Part shown: positions 16,165-25,582 of the stretch, piece after piece
Layout: every line of letters starts with the position of its first letter
Position numbering within the stretch: the stretch's first letter is position 1
Assembly: GCA_900542145.1 (NCBI GenBank)
Contig: UQMF01000010.1
Span: forward strand, 30,034 to 94,033
DNA: 64,000 bases
DNA from: an uncultured Oscillospiraceae bacterium
GTDB taxonomy: Bacteria > Bacillota > Clostridia > Oscillospirales > Ruminococcaceae
Direction: 5' to 3'
Program-made: the position numbers and the translations under genes
Notes under the pieces: model-generated
What the model was told of the DNA's origin: nothing
The model's database searches: none
What the model saw: the letters and a program-made list of their open reading frames with translations, nothing else

Positions 16165-16878
16165 ATGGACGAGCTTAACGAAAAGAAAGAACCCACCTCT
16201 GCCGAGCCGGAGGAATCCCCGGAAGAAGCCACCAGGGAACAGCACGACGGGGAATACACCGGCATGCCCAGGGCGAGGGCGGCGTTCCTGAAAATACTGC
16301 CAATGCTCATCGTGCTGGCGTGCACCGGGCTGTTTATGTGGGGTATCAAGGCGGTCATAGGCGTGTTCTACGCGCCGCACGATGAGGTGTACTACCGCAC
16401 GGTGGGGGAGAATGAATACACCATCGTCAAGTGCTTCCAGAACCCGTCGTCGTATTTCTACATCTACAACAGCGACGCGTTCGTTTATAACGAGAAGGAC
16501 TACGAAAACGTGGCAGGGGAACACAACGACGCCCACCTCACCAAGGTGCCCGAGGTGTATTTCGTGCTGAACGAAACCGCGCCGGACGTCGAAACCACCA
16601 CCATAAAGCAGCTCTGTACCGGCAACGGACTCAAGGTGTTCCAGTTCGGGGAATTCGTGCTGTACCGCCTGGAGGGGCAGTACGGTGTGTTTGCTCCGCT
16701 GAGGGAATACACCGAGAGCGCCACCGACCGCAAGAACGACCTCTATGTGATCCGCCAGCTGCTCAAGAACGACAACTGGAAGGGATTCGAAATGCCCTAC
16801 CGCACTGACGAGAGCTTCCAGGGTATCCTGGAGAAGCTGGAGTGGCACCTCGACACCGAGTACGTGGAGGACCAGTGA
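16165..16878 (+). CDS. Hypothetical single-pass membrane protein
   Basis: Not recognised. 237 residues: Glu/Pro-rich cytoplasmic start (about 1-35), one transmembrane helix (about 45-66, L-P-M-L-I-V-L-A-C-T-G-L-F-M-W-G), then a charged extracytoplasmic domain rich in Tyr and Asn. GAAAGGAAAAC precedes ATG 16165. The stop overlaps the next start (TGATG), so this protein and the acyltransferase-like protein are probably made together and may act together on the cell surface. Confidence 0.8.
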   Translation: MDELNEKKEPTSAEPEESPEEATREQHDGEYTGMPRARAAFLKILPMLIVLACTGLFMWGIKAVIGVFYAPHDEVYYRTVGENEYTIVKCFQNPSSYFYIYNSDAFVYNEKDYENVAGEHNDAHLTKVPEVYFVLNETAPDVETTTIKQLCTGNGLKVFQFGEFVLYRLEGQYGVFAPLREYTESATDRKNDLYVIRQLLKNDNWKGFEMPYRTDESFQGILEKLEWHLDTEYVEDQ

Positions 16879-17891
16879 TGGAAGAAAAGTCACGCCTCAA
16901 ATGGGTGGATATACTGAAATCCTTCGGCATATTCGCCGTGGCTTTCGGGCATATCTACCGGCAGGAGAATGTGCTGTGCTGGCTGTATACGTTCCATGTG
17001 CCGCTGTTCTTCATCGCCGGGGGAATAGTGTTCAGACCCTCTGAGATATTACGGAACATAAAGCGCAGGGCGTTCAGGATACTTGTGCCGTATGCCGTGT
17101 TCGGCGTGCTGATGGCGCTGTATTTCAGCCTGATAGAGTATCGCTGGCGGGATATCTCCATGAGCCTGCCGGACTGCCTGCTTGGCCTGGTCATCGGCGA
17201 CATGGATCATCTGGAGTTCCATTCCCATCTGTGGTTCCTGCCCTGCTATTTCCTGACCGCTGTGGCTTATAATGCGCTCTACCGGCTGCTAAGGCCGCTT
17301 GGCTGCCGGCTTGTCTGCGCCGGTGCGTGTGTTGTTTACATGCTGTTTCCGCTGCCATCGCTTCCCTGGGGGGCGGACCGTGCGCTCGGGTTCCTCGGGC
17401 TGTTCGCCCTGGGAAATCTCGCTGCTGAAAAAGGTCTGCTCAACCGGGCGGAGAAGCTCCCGGCGCCTGTACAGCTCGGCGCTGCGGTGCTGCTTCTCGG
17501 GCTCAGCGTGGGACTTGCTGCGATGTATCTCACCAGGGGACTTATGTGGGCGGTCTGCGCAATAGTCGGCACGGCGGGCTTCATGTCGCTTTCTATGGCG
17601 CTGGAAAAACTGCGCATTCCCGCTGAGATAATGTCCGGGGCCGGAAGAGGAACTCTGGTGGCGCTGTGCATACACGGCCCCATCTACCGTATTCTGCTGA
17701 AGCTGGCGGCGATGGCTTCCGGGAGCACCACGGATATCCTGCGAATGAACGTTTTTTCGAGCCTTGCGGTGACTGCCGTAACGCTGGTGATATGCCTGGG
17801 AGTGTTCAGACTGCTGGAGCGGTTCCTGCCCTGGTGCATAGGGATCGTTCCCGCCAAAAAGGAAAAAAGACCGCCTGAAAACGGGTCATAA
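16878..17891 (+). CDS. Acyltransferase-3-family membrane protein
   Basis: 337 residues, about ten hydrophobic segments. The N-terminus L-K-W-V-D-I-L-K-S-F-G-I-F-A-V-A-F-G-H and F-H-V-P-L-F-F-I-A-G-G are typical of the acyltransferase 3 (NodX/OafB) fold, whose conserved His in the first segment (F-G-H) is catalytic. Such proteins O-acetylate surface polysaccharides or peptidoglycan. ATG 16878 is chosen because it overlaps the preceding stop. The C-terminus is short and basic. No other glycan genes adjoin it. Confidence 0.87.
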   Translation: MEEKSRLKWVDILKSFGIFAVAFGHIYRQENVLCWLYTFHVPLFFIAGGIVFRPSEILRNIKRRAFRILVPYAVFGVLMALYFSLIEYRWRDISMSLPDCLLGLVIGDMDHLEFHSHLWFLPCYFLTAVAYNALYRLLRPLGCRLVCAGACVVYMLFPLPSLPWGADRALGFLGLFALGNLAAEKGLLNRAEKLPAPVQLGAAVLLLGLSVGLAAMYLTRGLMWAVCAIVGTAGFMSLSMALEKLRIPAEIMSGAGRGTLVALCIHGPIYRILLKLAAMASGSTTDILRMNVFSSLAVTAVTLVICLGVFRLLERFLPWCIGIVPAKKEKRPPENGS

Positions 17892-17919
17892 ATAGAAGAA
17901 ACAGAAAGGAACAAAATAC

Positions 17920-19737
17920 ATGGCTGATTATAGCTATCTTGACAAGATACGCAACTTCTGCATAATCGCACACATCGACCACGGAAAATCCACCCTCGCC
18001 GACCGTATCCTCGAGCAGACCCAGACCGTCGCCCTCCGCGACATGGAGGAGCAGCTGCTCGACAATATGGACATCGAGCGCGAGCGCGGAATCACCATCA
18101 AGGCGCGTGCAGTCCGCCTGAAATACCACGCGGACGACGGCGAGGACTACATCTTCAACCTCATCGACACCCCCGGCCATGTGGATTTCAACTACGAGGT
18201 GTCCCGTTCCCTGGTTGCCTGCGAGGGCGCGCTGCTCATCGTGGACGCTTCCCAGGGTATCGAGGCGCAGACCCTTGCCAACACCTACCTCGCCGTAGAA
18301 AACGACCTGGAGGTCGTTCCGGTCATCAACAAGATAGACCTCCCCTCCGCGCACCCCGAGCAGGTCAAGGAGGAGATAGAGAACGTCATCGGTATCCCTG
18401 CCGAGGACGCCCCCGAGATTTCCGCGAAAATGGGAATCAATATCCACGCGGTAATGGAGGCTGTGGTGAAGTCCATTCCCTCCCCGAAGGGCGACCCGGA
18501 GGCTCCGCTGAAGGCGCTGATATTCGACAGCTACTACGACAGCTACAAGGGCGTTATCACCTATATCCGCGTTAAGGAGGGCAGCGTGAAGCCCGGCGAC
18601 CGTATCCGCATGATGGCGACCGGCGCGGAATTCACCGTCGTCGAAACCGGCGTCATGGGCGCCACCGAGCTTGTCCCCTGCTCCGGGCTGAGAGCCGGGG
18701 AGGTAGGCTACATCGCGGCTTCCATCAAATCCATCGGCGAAACCAAGGTCGGCGACACCGTGACCTCCGCCGAGAACCCTGCCGCAGAGGCGCTTCCCGG
18801 CTACCGGGAGGTGAATCCCATGGTGTTCAGCGGTATCTACCCGGCGGACGGCGCAAAGTACGTTGACCTGCGCGAGGCGCTGGAGAAGCTGCAGCTGAAC
18901 GACGCTTCCCTCAGCTTTGAGCCGGAAACCTCCATCGCACTGGGATTCGGCTTCCGCTGCGGATTCCTGGGACTGCTGCACATGGAGATAATCCAGGAGC
19001 GTATCGAGCGTGAATACAACCTGGACATCATCACCACCGCGCCCTCCGTTGTCTACAAGATAGAGCTCACGGACGGCTCCGTCAAGATGATAGACAACCC
19101 CACGAACTACCCCGACCCCTCCGAGATAGCCCAGGCGTACGAGCCTATGGTGAACGCGCATGTCTACACCCCCTCGGAGTATGTCGGCAACATAATGGAA
19201 CTCTGCCAGAACCGCCGCGGCGTATTCCGGGATATGAAGTATATCGACGAGAGCCGCGTTGACCTGCACTACGAGCTTCCGCTCAACGAGATAGTCTACG
19301 ACTTCTTCGACGTGCTGAAATCCCGGACGAGGGGCTATGCAAGCTACGACTATGAGATGATGGGATTCGTGCCGTCAAAGCTGGTCAAGCTGGATATTCT
19401 TCTCAACGGTGACGTTATCGACGCGCTTTCCTTCATCGTGCACACCGACAAGGCATACGAGCGTGCGCGCAAGATGGCGGAGAAACTCAAGGAGCACATT
19501 CCGCGGCAGATGTTCGAGATTCCGATACAGGCTGCGGTGGGCGGCAAGATAATCGCCCGGGAGACCATCAAGGCACTGCGAAAGGACGTCCTCGCCAAGT
19601 GCTATGGCGGTGATATCACCCGAAAGAAGAAACTGCTGGAGAAGCAGAAGGAGGGCAAGAAGCGCATGCGCGCCTTCGGTACCGTCGAGGTTCCGCAGGA
19701 GGCGTTCATGGCGGTGCTCAAGCTGGATGATGAGTGA
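17920..19737 (+). CDS. lepA: LepA, elongation factor 4 (translational GTPase)
   Basis: 605 residues, the standard length. P-loop A-H-I-D-H-G-K-S-T (17-25), switch II D-T-P-G-H (83-87) and N-K-I-D (137-140) define the GTPase; the C-terminal LepA-specific domain is intact (basic K-R-M-R-A-F-G-T-V-E-V-P-Q-E-A-F). It acts on 70S ribosomes, affecting initiation or back-translocation under stress. AGAAAGGAAC lies before ATG. The 3' end overlaps hemW by a few bases, an arrangement widespread in Firmicutes. Confidence 0.98.
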   Translation: MADYSYLDKIRNFCIIAHIDHGKSTLADRILEQTQTVALRDMEEQLLDNMDIERERGITIKARAVRLKYHADDGEDYIFNLIDTPGHVDFNYEVSRSLVACEGALLIVDASQGIEAQTLANTYLAVENDLEVVPVINKIDLPSAHPEQVKEEIENVIGIPAEDAPEISAKMGINIHAVMEAVVKSIPSPKGDPEAPLKALIFDSYYDSYKGVITYIRVKEGSVKPGDRIRMMATGAEFTVVETGVMGATELVPCSGLRAGEVGYIAASIKSIGETKVGDTVTSAENPAAEALPGYREVNPMVFSGIYPADGAKYVDLREALEKLQLNDASLSFEPETSIALGFGFRCGFLGLLHMEIIQERIEREYNLDIITTAPSVVYKIELTDGSVKMIDNPTNYPDPSEIAQAYEPMVNAHVYTPSEYVGNIMELCQNRRGVFRDMKYIDESRVDLHYELPLNEIVYDFFDVLKSRTRGYASYDYEMMGFVPSKLVKLDILLNGDVIDALSFIVHTDKAYERARKMAEKLKEHIPRQMFEIPIQAAVGGKIIARETIKALRKDVLAKCYGGDITRKKKLLEKQKEGKKRMRAFGTVEVPQEAFMAVLKLDDE

Positions 19738-20797
19738 TTTCCGGGGACTGTATATCCATGTTCCGTTCTGCCTGCGCAAGTGCCCATACTGTGACTTCTA
19801 TTCCGTGACGGAGGAGTCGCTCCGGGAGGACTACGCCGCGGCGGTCGTGCGGAATCTGCGCAGGTACCCCGAGCCGTTCGGCACCGTGTATTTCGGCGGA
19901 GGTACTCCGAACCTGCTCGCGCCGCACATGGCGGAGATAATGGCGGCGGTGGAAGCCGCGCCCGGTGCGGAGGTCTCGGCGGAATGCAATCCTGCCTCCA
20001 CCACGGCGGAAACGCTGGAAATGCTCCGGAATGCCGGGGTGAACCGCATTTCCGTGGGGGTGCAGTCGCTACAGGACGGGGAGCTGAGAAAGCTCGGCAG
20101 GCTCCACAGCGCCGCGCAGGCGGTGGAGCTGATAGAATCCGCGCACAACGCCGGATTCGGCAACATTTCCGCGGACGTAATGCTCGGAATCCCCGGGCAG
20201 ACCGCGGATTCCCTCGCCGACACGATAGGGCGCCTGTCTGAATTGCCGGTACGGCACATCTCCGCGTACATGCTGACCCTGGAGCCGGCGACCCCGTTCG
20301 GGAAGTCGCCGCCGGCGGACATGGCGGACGACGACCTTATGGCGGACCTGTACGCCCTCTGCCAGGAACTCTGCGCGCGGCAGGGATTCGCGCAGTACGA
20401 GATAAGCAACTTCGCCCGGGAGGGCTTCCGGTGCAGGCACAATCTGAAGTACTGGCGCGATGAGGAGTACCTCGGCATAGGTCCGGCGGCGCACTCCTTC
20501 TACGAGGGGAAGCGCTTCGCGGTACCCCGGGATATCCGGGCGTTCATCGCGGCGGATTCCCAGCTGGTGGAGATCACCGACGACTCCCCCGGGGACTACG
20601 ACGAGCGCGTCATGATGGGACTGCGGCTCTCCGAGGGTATCCCGGAGGAGCTTTACAAGCCGCTGGAGGGGGCGCTGCGCCTGCTCCCGGCGGATTACTA
20701 CACCCTGGAAAACGGCAGGCTGGCGCTGACCGGCAGGGGATTCCCGGTGTATAACTACATCGTGTCCCTGCTTCTGGCACACAAGGAGGAAGCATGA
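19727..20797 (+). CDS. hemW: HemW-type radical SAM protein
   Basis: 356 residues from ATG 19727 (ATG 19730 is equally possible). HemW is a radical SAM relative of coproporphyrinogen dehydrogenase HemN, now regarded as a haem chaperone. The cluster motif is C15-L-R-K-C19-P-Y-C22-D-F, followed by Y-F-G-G-G-T-P and the C-terminal HemN_C domain (G-I-G-P-A-A-H-S-F ... V-M-M-G-L-R). It overlaps lepA by about 10 bases and the next gene by 4 (ATGA). No haem biosynthesis genes lie in the window. Confidence 0.93.
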   Translation: MMSDFRGLYIHVPFCLRKCPYCDFYSVTEESLREDYAAAVVRNLRRYPEPFGTVYFGGGTPNLLAPHMAEIMAAVEAAPGAEVSAECNPASTTAETLEMLRNAGVNRISVGVQSLQDGELRKLGRLHSAAQAVELIESAHNAGFGNISADVMLGIPGQTADSLADTIGRLSELPVRHISAYMLTLEPATPFGKSPPADMADDDLMADLYALCQELCARQGFAQYEISNFAREGFRCRHNLKYWRDEEYLGIGPAAHSFYEGKRFAVPRDIRAFIAADSQLVEITDDSPGDYDERVMMGLRLSEGIPEELYKPLEGALRLLPADYYTLENGRLALTGRGFPVYNYIVSLLLAHKEEA

Positions 20798-21264
20798 GAA
20801 GAAAAGACCGTGAAGTGACCGACGAGAGCCGTATTGACGGGATAATCCGGCGCTGCAGCTGCTGCCGCCTGGGATTCAGCGATGGCGGCGAGGTCTACAT
20901 CGTCCCGATGAACTTCGGATTCGTGAAGCGTGACGGGAAGCGCGTGTTCTACTTCCACAGCGCGAAAGAGGGGCGCAAGGTGGAACTGCTGAAGAATGGC
21001 TGCGACGTCGGCTTCGAGATGGACTGCGGCTACGAACTCCACCCGGGGGAGGTCCCCTGCGACTGCTACGCGGAGTTCAGCAGCATTATCGGCACCGGCC
21101 GCGCTGAGATAGTCACCGGGGAGGACGAGAAGATACTCGGGTTACAATCCCTGATGAAGCAGGCAGCCGGGAAGGAGAACTGCGAATTCCGCCCGGAAAT
21201 GCTGGCGGCGGTATGCGTTTTCCGGCTGGAGATAGACAAATTATCCTGCAAAGTACATTTATAA
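20794..21264 (+). CDS. NimA-like/pyridoxamine 5'-phosphate oxidase-family flavoprotein
   Basis: 156 residues with the split-barrel FMN-binding signature I-V-P-M-N-F-G-F and Y-F-H-S-A-K-E-G-R-K-V-E-L-L near the N-terminus, as in the nitroimidazole-resistance (NimA) branch. The family reduces small electrophiles using FMN; whether this one gives drug resistance cannot be told. It overlaps hemW by four bases. Unusual Cys richness near the start (R-C-S-C-C-R). The CE2-like gene follows after 11 bases. Confidence 0.87.
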   Translation: MRRKDREVTDESRIDGIIRRCSCCRLGFSDGGEVYIVPMNFGFVKRDGKRVFYFHSAKEGRKVELLKNGCDVGFEMDCGYELHPGEVPCDCYAEFSSIIGTGRAEIVTGEDEKILGLQSLMKQAAGKENCEFRPEMLAAVCVFRLEIDKLSCKVHL

Positions 21265-21275
21265 GGAGAACTGAC

Positions 21276-22334
21276 ATGGCTTACACCATAGAAAAAGGGA
21301 AGAAGTTCATTCCGGCGGACAGCGCGTGCTTCCAGTATGTCGGGAGGATCGACGACGAGGATCCGGCGCGCCCGGTCATGATATGGCCCGGAAGCTACGC
21401 TGACGTGGAGTTCACGGGGACTTCTGCGGCGGTGGTGCTGAAGAACATCAACTTCCAGGAGGACACCCACTTCGCCGTTATCGTTGACGGCGTGATGAAG
21501 AAGATAACCCTCCCCACCGACCGGCAGGACAACCTGTATTTCGCCGCCGAGGGGCTGGAGGACAAGCGCCACACCCTGCGGATACTCAAGACGATGGCGG
21601 CGCACAACTACCTGGAGTTCGCCGGGATAGTCGTGGACGAGGGCGCGGAGGTGTCGGACCCTGCGCATAAGTACGACATGAAGCTGGAGGTCTACGGCGA
21701 CAGCGTTTCCGCCGGAGAGGTCACAGAGGCGATATATTACGAGGGGCAGTGCGACCCGGAGGATCACCGCAACCGCCTGGATAACTCCCACTTCTCCTAC
21801 GCGCTGAACCTGGGGCGCAAGCTCAACGCCGAGGTGCACGACATCGCCCAGGGCGGTATCGCCCTGCTGGACGGCACCGGGTACTTCTGCTCCGACCAGC
21901 TCACCGGAATGGAGAGCTGCTGGGATAAGCTGGAATACACCCCCTACGCCGAGCGCAAGCCGTGGGATTTCAGCCGCTGGACCGCTGACGCCGTTATCAT
22001 CGCCATCGGGCAGAACGACGCGAATCCCGAGCCGGAGCGCATAAAGCAGCCGGAATACCGCCGCATGTGGAAGGACCACTACATTGCTTTCCTGCGCACG
22101 CTGATGGGGAAGTACCCTGCCGCGAAGTTCGTGCTGATACTCACCGTGCTCGGCCATGACCCCACCTGGGACGACGCCCTGGAGGAGATTGCACAGGAGG
22201 TGGATTCCGACCGGGTATCCCACTTTATGTTCCGCCGCACCGGAAAGGGCACCAACGGCCACCCCAGAGCCACCGAGCAGGAGGAAATGGCAGGCGAGCT
22301 GTACAATTATTTCAAGGGTACCCTTGGATTCTGA
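21276..22334 (+). CDS. CE2-like SGNH carbohydrate esterase, no signal peptide
   Basis: 352 residues from ATG 21276 (ATAAGGAG precedes). Two-domain layout of carbohydrate esterase family 2: an N-terminal jelly-roll (about 15-130) and a C-terminal SGNH domain with nucleophile Y-G-D-S143-V-S, G-Q-N247-D and H329 in T-N-G-H-P-R. CE2 enzymes deacetylate xylan or mannan oligosaccharides. The absence of a signal peptide suggests it trims imported acetylated oligosaccharides. Last gene of the lepA-hemW run. Confidence 0.88.
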   Translation: MAYTIEKGKKFIPADSACFQYVGRIDDEDPARPVMIWPGSYADVEFTGTSAAVVLKNINFQEDTHFAVIVDGVMKKITLPTDRQDNLYFAAEGLEDKRHTLRILKTMAAHNYLEFAGIVVDEGAEVSDPAHKYDMKLEVYGDSVSAGEVTEAIYYEGQCDPEDHRNRLDNSHFSYALNLGRKLNAEVHDIAQGGIALLDGTGYFCSDQLTGMESCWDKLEYTPYAERKPWDFSRWTADAVIIAIGQNDANPEPERIKQPEYRRMWKDHYIAFLRTLMGKYPAAKFVLILTVLGHDPTWDDALEEIAQEVDSDRVSHFMFRRTGKGTNGHPRATEQEEMAGELYNYFKGTLGF

Positions 22335-22363
22335 TACAAACTACGGAACCTATGACTATGTTG

Positions 22364-22404
22364 CGCCCGGGTGTTTTGCTGAAATCACCCGGGCGGATTT
22401 GTAA
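22364..22404 (+). terminator. Probable terminator after the CE2-like gene
   Basis: Perfect 10-bp stem CGCCCGGGTG/CACCCGGGCG (22364-22373 with 22386-22395) followed by GATTTGTAAAA. The T-tract is weak. Confidence 0.55.
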
Positions 22405-22452
22405 AAAGTGCACAAAATTAATGTGAAAACTGAATTTCATTGCGTATATAAG

Positions 22453-22481
22453 TTGCACTTCACGGAAGTATGTGGTATAAT
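22453..22481 (+). promoter_or_regulatory. Sigma-A promoter of the TrpXYZ-type ABC operon
   Basis: TTGCAC (22453-22458), 17-bp spacer, TATAAT (22476-22481), TGG extended -10. Confidence 0.88.
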
Positions 22482-22484
22482 AAA

Positions 22485-22553
22485 TGTGTGCTCAGGTGAC
22501 TTTAGTGGATAAAAGCCACAAAGCGCCAAAGCGGTATATTCATAAAGCACACA
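22485..22553 (+). promoter_or_regulatory. Structured 5' leader of the ABC operon (possible cis-regulatory RNA)
   Basis: The ends can close as an 8-bp helix (TGTGTGCT 22485-22492 with AGCACACA 22546-22553). Inside, GTGG (22505-22508) can pair with CCAC (22516-22519) and GGTG (22495-22498) with CGCC (22524-22527), giving a nested three-helix fold ending 21 nt before the start codon. The TSS is expected near 22488, so part of the first helix strand might be missing from the RNA. It matches no riboswitch class I recognise. Confidence 0.35.
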
Positions 22554-22574
22554 CAAAATAAAGGAGAAATCACT

Positions 22575-23579
22575 ATGAAGATGAAGAAGGTTTTCGCAGC
22601 TGTTGCAGCTGCCGTTATGGCACTCTCTGCAACCGCATGTGCAAGCACAAATGAAGAATCCGGCAATTCCGGCGCGGCTTCCGGCAGCGCAGACGGAAAG
22701 GTTTACAACATCGGTATCTGCCAGCTCGTTCAGCACGAGGCTCTCGACGCAGCTACCAAGGGCTTCAAGGATGTCCTTATTGAGAAGCTCGGTGAGGATA
22801 ACGTAAAGTTCGACGAGCAGAATGCAAACGGTGAATCCACCAACTGCACCACCATCTGCAACGGCTTCGCTGCCGCTAACGTTGACCTTATCCTCGCAAA
22901 CGCTACCGGCGCTCTCCAGGCAGCCAGCGCAGCAACTGCAACTATCCCGATCCTGGGCACTTCCGTGACCGACTACGGCACCGCGCTTTCCATCGACAAC
23001 TGGACCGGAACTACCGGCACCAACATTTCCGGTACTTCCGACCTCGCTCCTATCGACCAGCAGGCTGAAATGCTCAAGGAGCTGTTCCCCGACGCTAAGA
23101 CTGTAGGTATTCTCTACTGCTCCGCTGAGTCTAACTCCAAGTACCAGGCAACCAAGTTCACCGAGGCTCTCGACGGCTCCGGTATCACCGTAAAGGAATA
23201 CAGCGCGGCTGACAGCAACGAGATCAGCAGCGTATGCACCACCGCTGTGGCTGAATGTGATGTCCTCTACATACCCACTGATAACACCATCGCTTCCTCC
23301 GTTGAAACCATCAAGAATATCGTCGTTCCTGCAAAGAAGCCCGTTATCGCCGGCGAAGAGGGTATCTGCAAGGGCTGCGGCGTTGCAACGCTGTCCATCA
23401 GCTACGAGGAGCTCGGCAGAACTACCGGCGAGATGGCATACGAGATCCTGGTAAACGGCGCTGACGTTTCCACCATGGAAGTACGCTTCGCCCCCAACGT
23501 TACCAAGAAGTACAACGCAGAGATCTGCAGCGAGCTTGGTATCACAGTTCCCGAGGGCTACGAGGCTATCGCCGAGTAA
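22575..23579 (+). CDS. ABC transporter substrate-binding lipoprotein, TrpX/COG2984 family
   Basis: 334 residues. Lipoprotein signal peptide (M-K-M-K-K-V-F-A ... L-S-A-T-A-C with the lipidated Cys in A-T-A-C) and an acidic linker. The body shows the COG2984 pattern Y-N-I-G-I-C-Q-L-V-Q-H-E-A-L-D-A-A-T-K-G and L-A-N-A-T-G-A-L-Q-A-A, a two-lobed binding protein. Characterised members bind tryptophan/tyrosine or other small ligands; the ligand here is unknown. TAAAGGAGAA precedes ATG. The permease and ATPase follow in the same transcript. Confidence 0.9.
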   Translation: MKMKKVFAAVAAAVMALSATACASTNEESGNSGAASGSADGKVYNIGICQLVQHEALDAATKGFKDVLIEKLGEDNVKFDEQNANGESTNCTTICNGFAAANVDLILANATGALQAASAATATIPILGTSVTDYGTALSIDNWTGTTGTNISGTSDLAPIDQQAEMLKELFPDAKTVGILYCSAESNSKYQATKFTEALDGSGITVKEYSAADSNEISSVCTTAVAECDVLYIPTDNTIASSVETIKNIVVPAKKPVIAGEEGICKGCGVATLSISYEELGRTTGEMAYEILVNGADVSTMEVRFAPNVTKKYNAEICSELGITVPEGYEAIAE

Positions 23580-23713
23580 TTTCCCCGGCAGGACTTACTG
23601 ACTGAATTTAATGCAAAACGGGGTGCGGGTTATGTCCGTTCCCCGCTTCTGCGTAAATAAAGGCACTTTTCCCACGGCACACTTATTACACAAAAAACAT
23701 ATCGGAGAGAATT

Positions 23714-24748
23714 ATGGATCTGTTCTTAACCAAACTGTCTACATTTGGCAACAGCCTTCCCGGCGACGTCACGCAGGGACTTATCTGGGGCATTATGGCG
23801 ATCGGAGTGTTCATCACCTATAAAATCCTGGACTTCGCCGACCTGACCGTTGACGGCACCCTCGGACTCGGCGGCGTTACCGCTGTCGTGCTCATCACCA
23901 ACGGCGTTCCCGTGCCGGTGGCTATGCTCATCGCATTCCTGGCAGGGTGTGCGGCAGGGCTTGTTACCGCGCTGCTAAACACTATGCTGGGTATCCCCGG
24001 TATTCTGGCCGGAATACTCACGCAGCTGGCTCTTTACTCCATCTACCTCGACATCAACGGCAAGGCGAACGCCCCGATAAGCGTTGATAAGTTTCCGCTG
24101 GTCATCTCCTCGAGATACGTCACCGCCGGAAACGCTCCCATCGACATAATCCGCACTGTCGGCACCGGACTGCTGTTCGTTGTTCTCATCATCGCAGCGC
24201 TGTACTGGTTCTTCGGCACGGAATACGGCATGTCTATCCGCGCGACCGGCTGCAACTCCGCGATGTCTAAGGCGGAGGGCATCAACACCAAGCGCACCAC
24301 AATAATTGCGCTGGTGCTCTCCAACGGCTTTGTCGGACTTTCCGGCGCTCTGCTGGCACAGTACCAGGGATTCGCTGACGTAAACATGGGCCGCGGCGCC
24401 ATCGTCATCGGTCTTGCCGCCGTTATCATCGGCATGGTGCTGGGCGAGGTGATCCTGCGCAAGCACTTCAACTTCATTGGAAAGCTTTCCTTTACCGCGA
24501 TAGGCGCCATCGTCTACTTCGTGGTACTGCGTATCGTAATGCTGATCGGTCTTTCCACCGACAACACCAAGCTGTTCTCCGCGATCATCGTTGCGCTGTT
24601 CCTGGCGGTGCCCTACCTCCAGAAGACGAGCAAGACTTCCTTCCGCAAGGCCGGGAAGCGCTCGCTTGCCGCCGTCACTGACGAAGCGGAGCACCTGGGC
24701 GCAGTCCTGGCGAATTCCGTGACAAGTCCGAAGAAGGAGGGGAAGTGA
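23714..24748 (+). CDS. ABC transporter permease, COG4120 (TrpY-like)
   Basis: 344 residues with 8-10 hydrophobic segments; F-A-D-L-T-V-D-G-T-L-G-L-G-G near the start and G-M-S-I-R-A-T-G-C-N-S-A-M-S-K-A-E-G-I-N are typical of the COG4120 permease that pairs with COG2984 binding proteins. The 134-bp gap before it holds a GGGG...CCCC hairpin (about 23621-23645) that might lower permease expression relative to the binding protein. The ATPase starts 2 bases after the stop. Confidence 0.9.
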   Translation: MDLFLTKLSTFGNSLPGDVTQGLIWGIMAIGVFITYKILDFADLTVDGTLGLGGVTAVVLITNGVPVPVAMLIAFLAGCAAGLVTALLNTMLGIPGILAGILTQLALYSIYLDINGKANAPISVDKFPLVISSRYVTAGNAPIDIIRTVGTGLLFVVLIIAALYWFFGTEYGMSIRATGCNSAMSKAEGINTKRTTIIALVLSNGFVGLSGALLAQYQGFADVNMGRGAIVIGLAAVIIGMVLGEVILRKHFNFIGKLSFTAIGAIVYFVVLRIVMLIGLSTDNTKLFSAIIVALFLAVPYLQKTSKTSFRKAGKRSLAAVTDEAEHLGAVLANSVTSPKKEGK

Positions 24749-24749
24749 T

Positions 24750-25553
24750 ATGCTGGAACTCGTAAACATCAAAAAGGCGTTCAACCCCGGCACCATCAAC
24801 GAGAAGAAAGCGCTCAACGGCGTTTCCATCAAGCTCGAGGACGGTGACTTCGTGACGATAATCGGCGGCAACGGCGCCGGAAAATCCACGACGCTTAACG
24901 CGATCGCCGGCGTGTGGCCGGTGGACAGCGGCGCAATAATCATCGACGGACACAACGTCACCGGGCTTTCAGAGCACCAGCGCGCGAAGTACATCGGGCG
25001 CGTATTCCAGGACCCCATGACCGGTACTGCCGCCGACATGGAGATCCAGGAGAACCTCGCCCTGGCGGCGCGCCGCGGCAAGCCCAGACTGCTCGGCTGG
25101 GGGATCACGCGCAGGGAGCGCGAGGAATATCACGAGCTGCTCAAGACCCTCGGACTGGGACTTGAGGACCGCATGACCTCCAAAGTGGGACTTCTCTCCG
25201 GCGGACAGCGCCAGGCGCTGACCCTGCTGATGGCGACCCTCAAGAAGCCGCAGATTCTGCTGCTCGATGAGCATACCGCCGCCCTCGATCCCAAGACCGC
25301 CGCAAAGGTGCTCCAGCTCTCCGACGAGATAATCGCGGCGAACCACCTTACCGCGATGATGGTCACCCATAATATGGCGAATGCCATCGAGTACGGCAAC
25401 CGTCTGATAATGATGAACGACGGCAGGATAATCTACGACGTGAAGGGCGAGGAGAAGAAGAACCTCACCGTTGACGACCTCCTCCAGAAGTTCGAGGAAG
25501 CCAGCGGCTCCGCGCTCAACAACGACAGAATGCTGCTCTCCGGCAACAAGTAA
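24750..25553 (+). CDS. ABC transporter ATPase, COG1101 (TrpZ-like)
   Basis: 267 residues. Walker A G-G-N-G-A-G-K-S-T-T (about 42-51), signature L-S-G-G-Q-R-Q-A-L, Walker B I-L-L-L-D-E-H (note D-E-H-T-A-A-L-D instead of D-E-P, characteristic of COG1101), and the His switch T-H-N-M. Completes a three-gene importer with the two preceding genes. GAGGGGAAGTG precedes ATG. Confidence 0.93.
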   Translation: MLELVNIKKAFNPGTINEKKALNGVSIKLEDGDFVTIIGGNGAGKSTTLNAIAGVWPVDSGAIIIDGHNVTGLSEHQRAKYIGRVFQDPMTGTAADMEIQENLALAARRGKPRLLGWGITRREREEYHELLKTLGLGLEDRMTSKVGLLSGGQRQALTLLMATLKKPQILLLDEHTAALDPKTAAKVLQLSDEIIAANHLTAMMVTHNMANAIEYGNRLIMMNDGRIIYDVKGEEKKNLTVDDLLQKFEEASGSALNNDRMLLSGNK

Positions 25554-25582
25554 GTCAGATAACGTTTTGTGTAATAAAAAAG

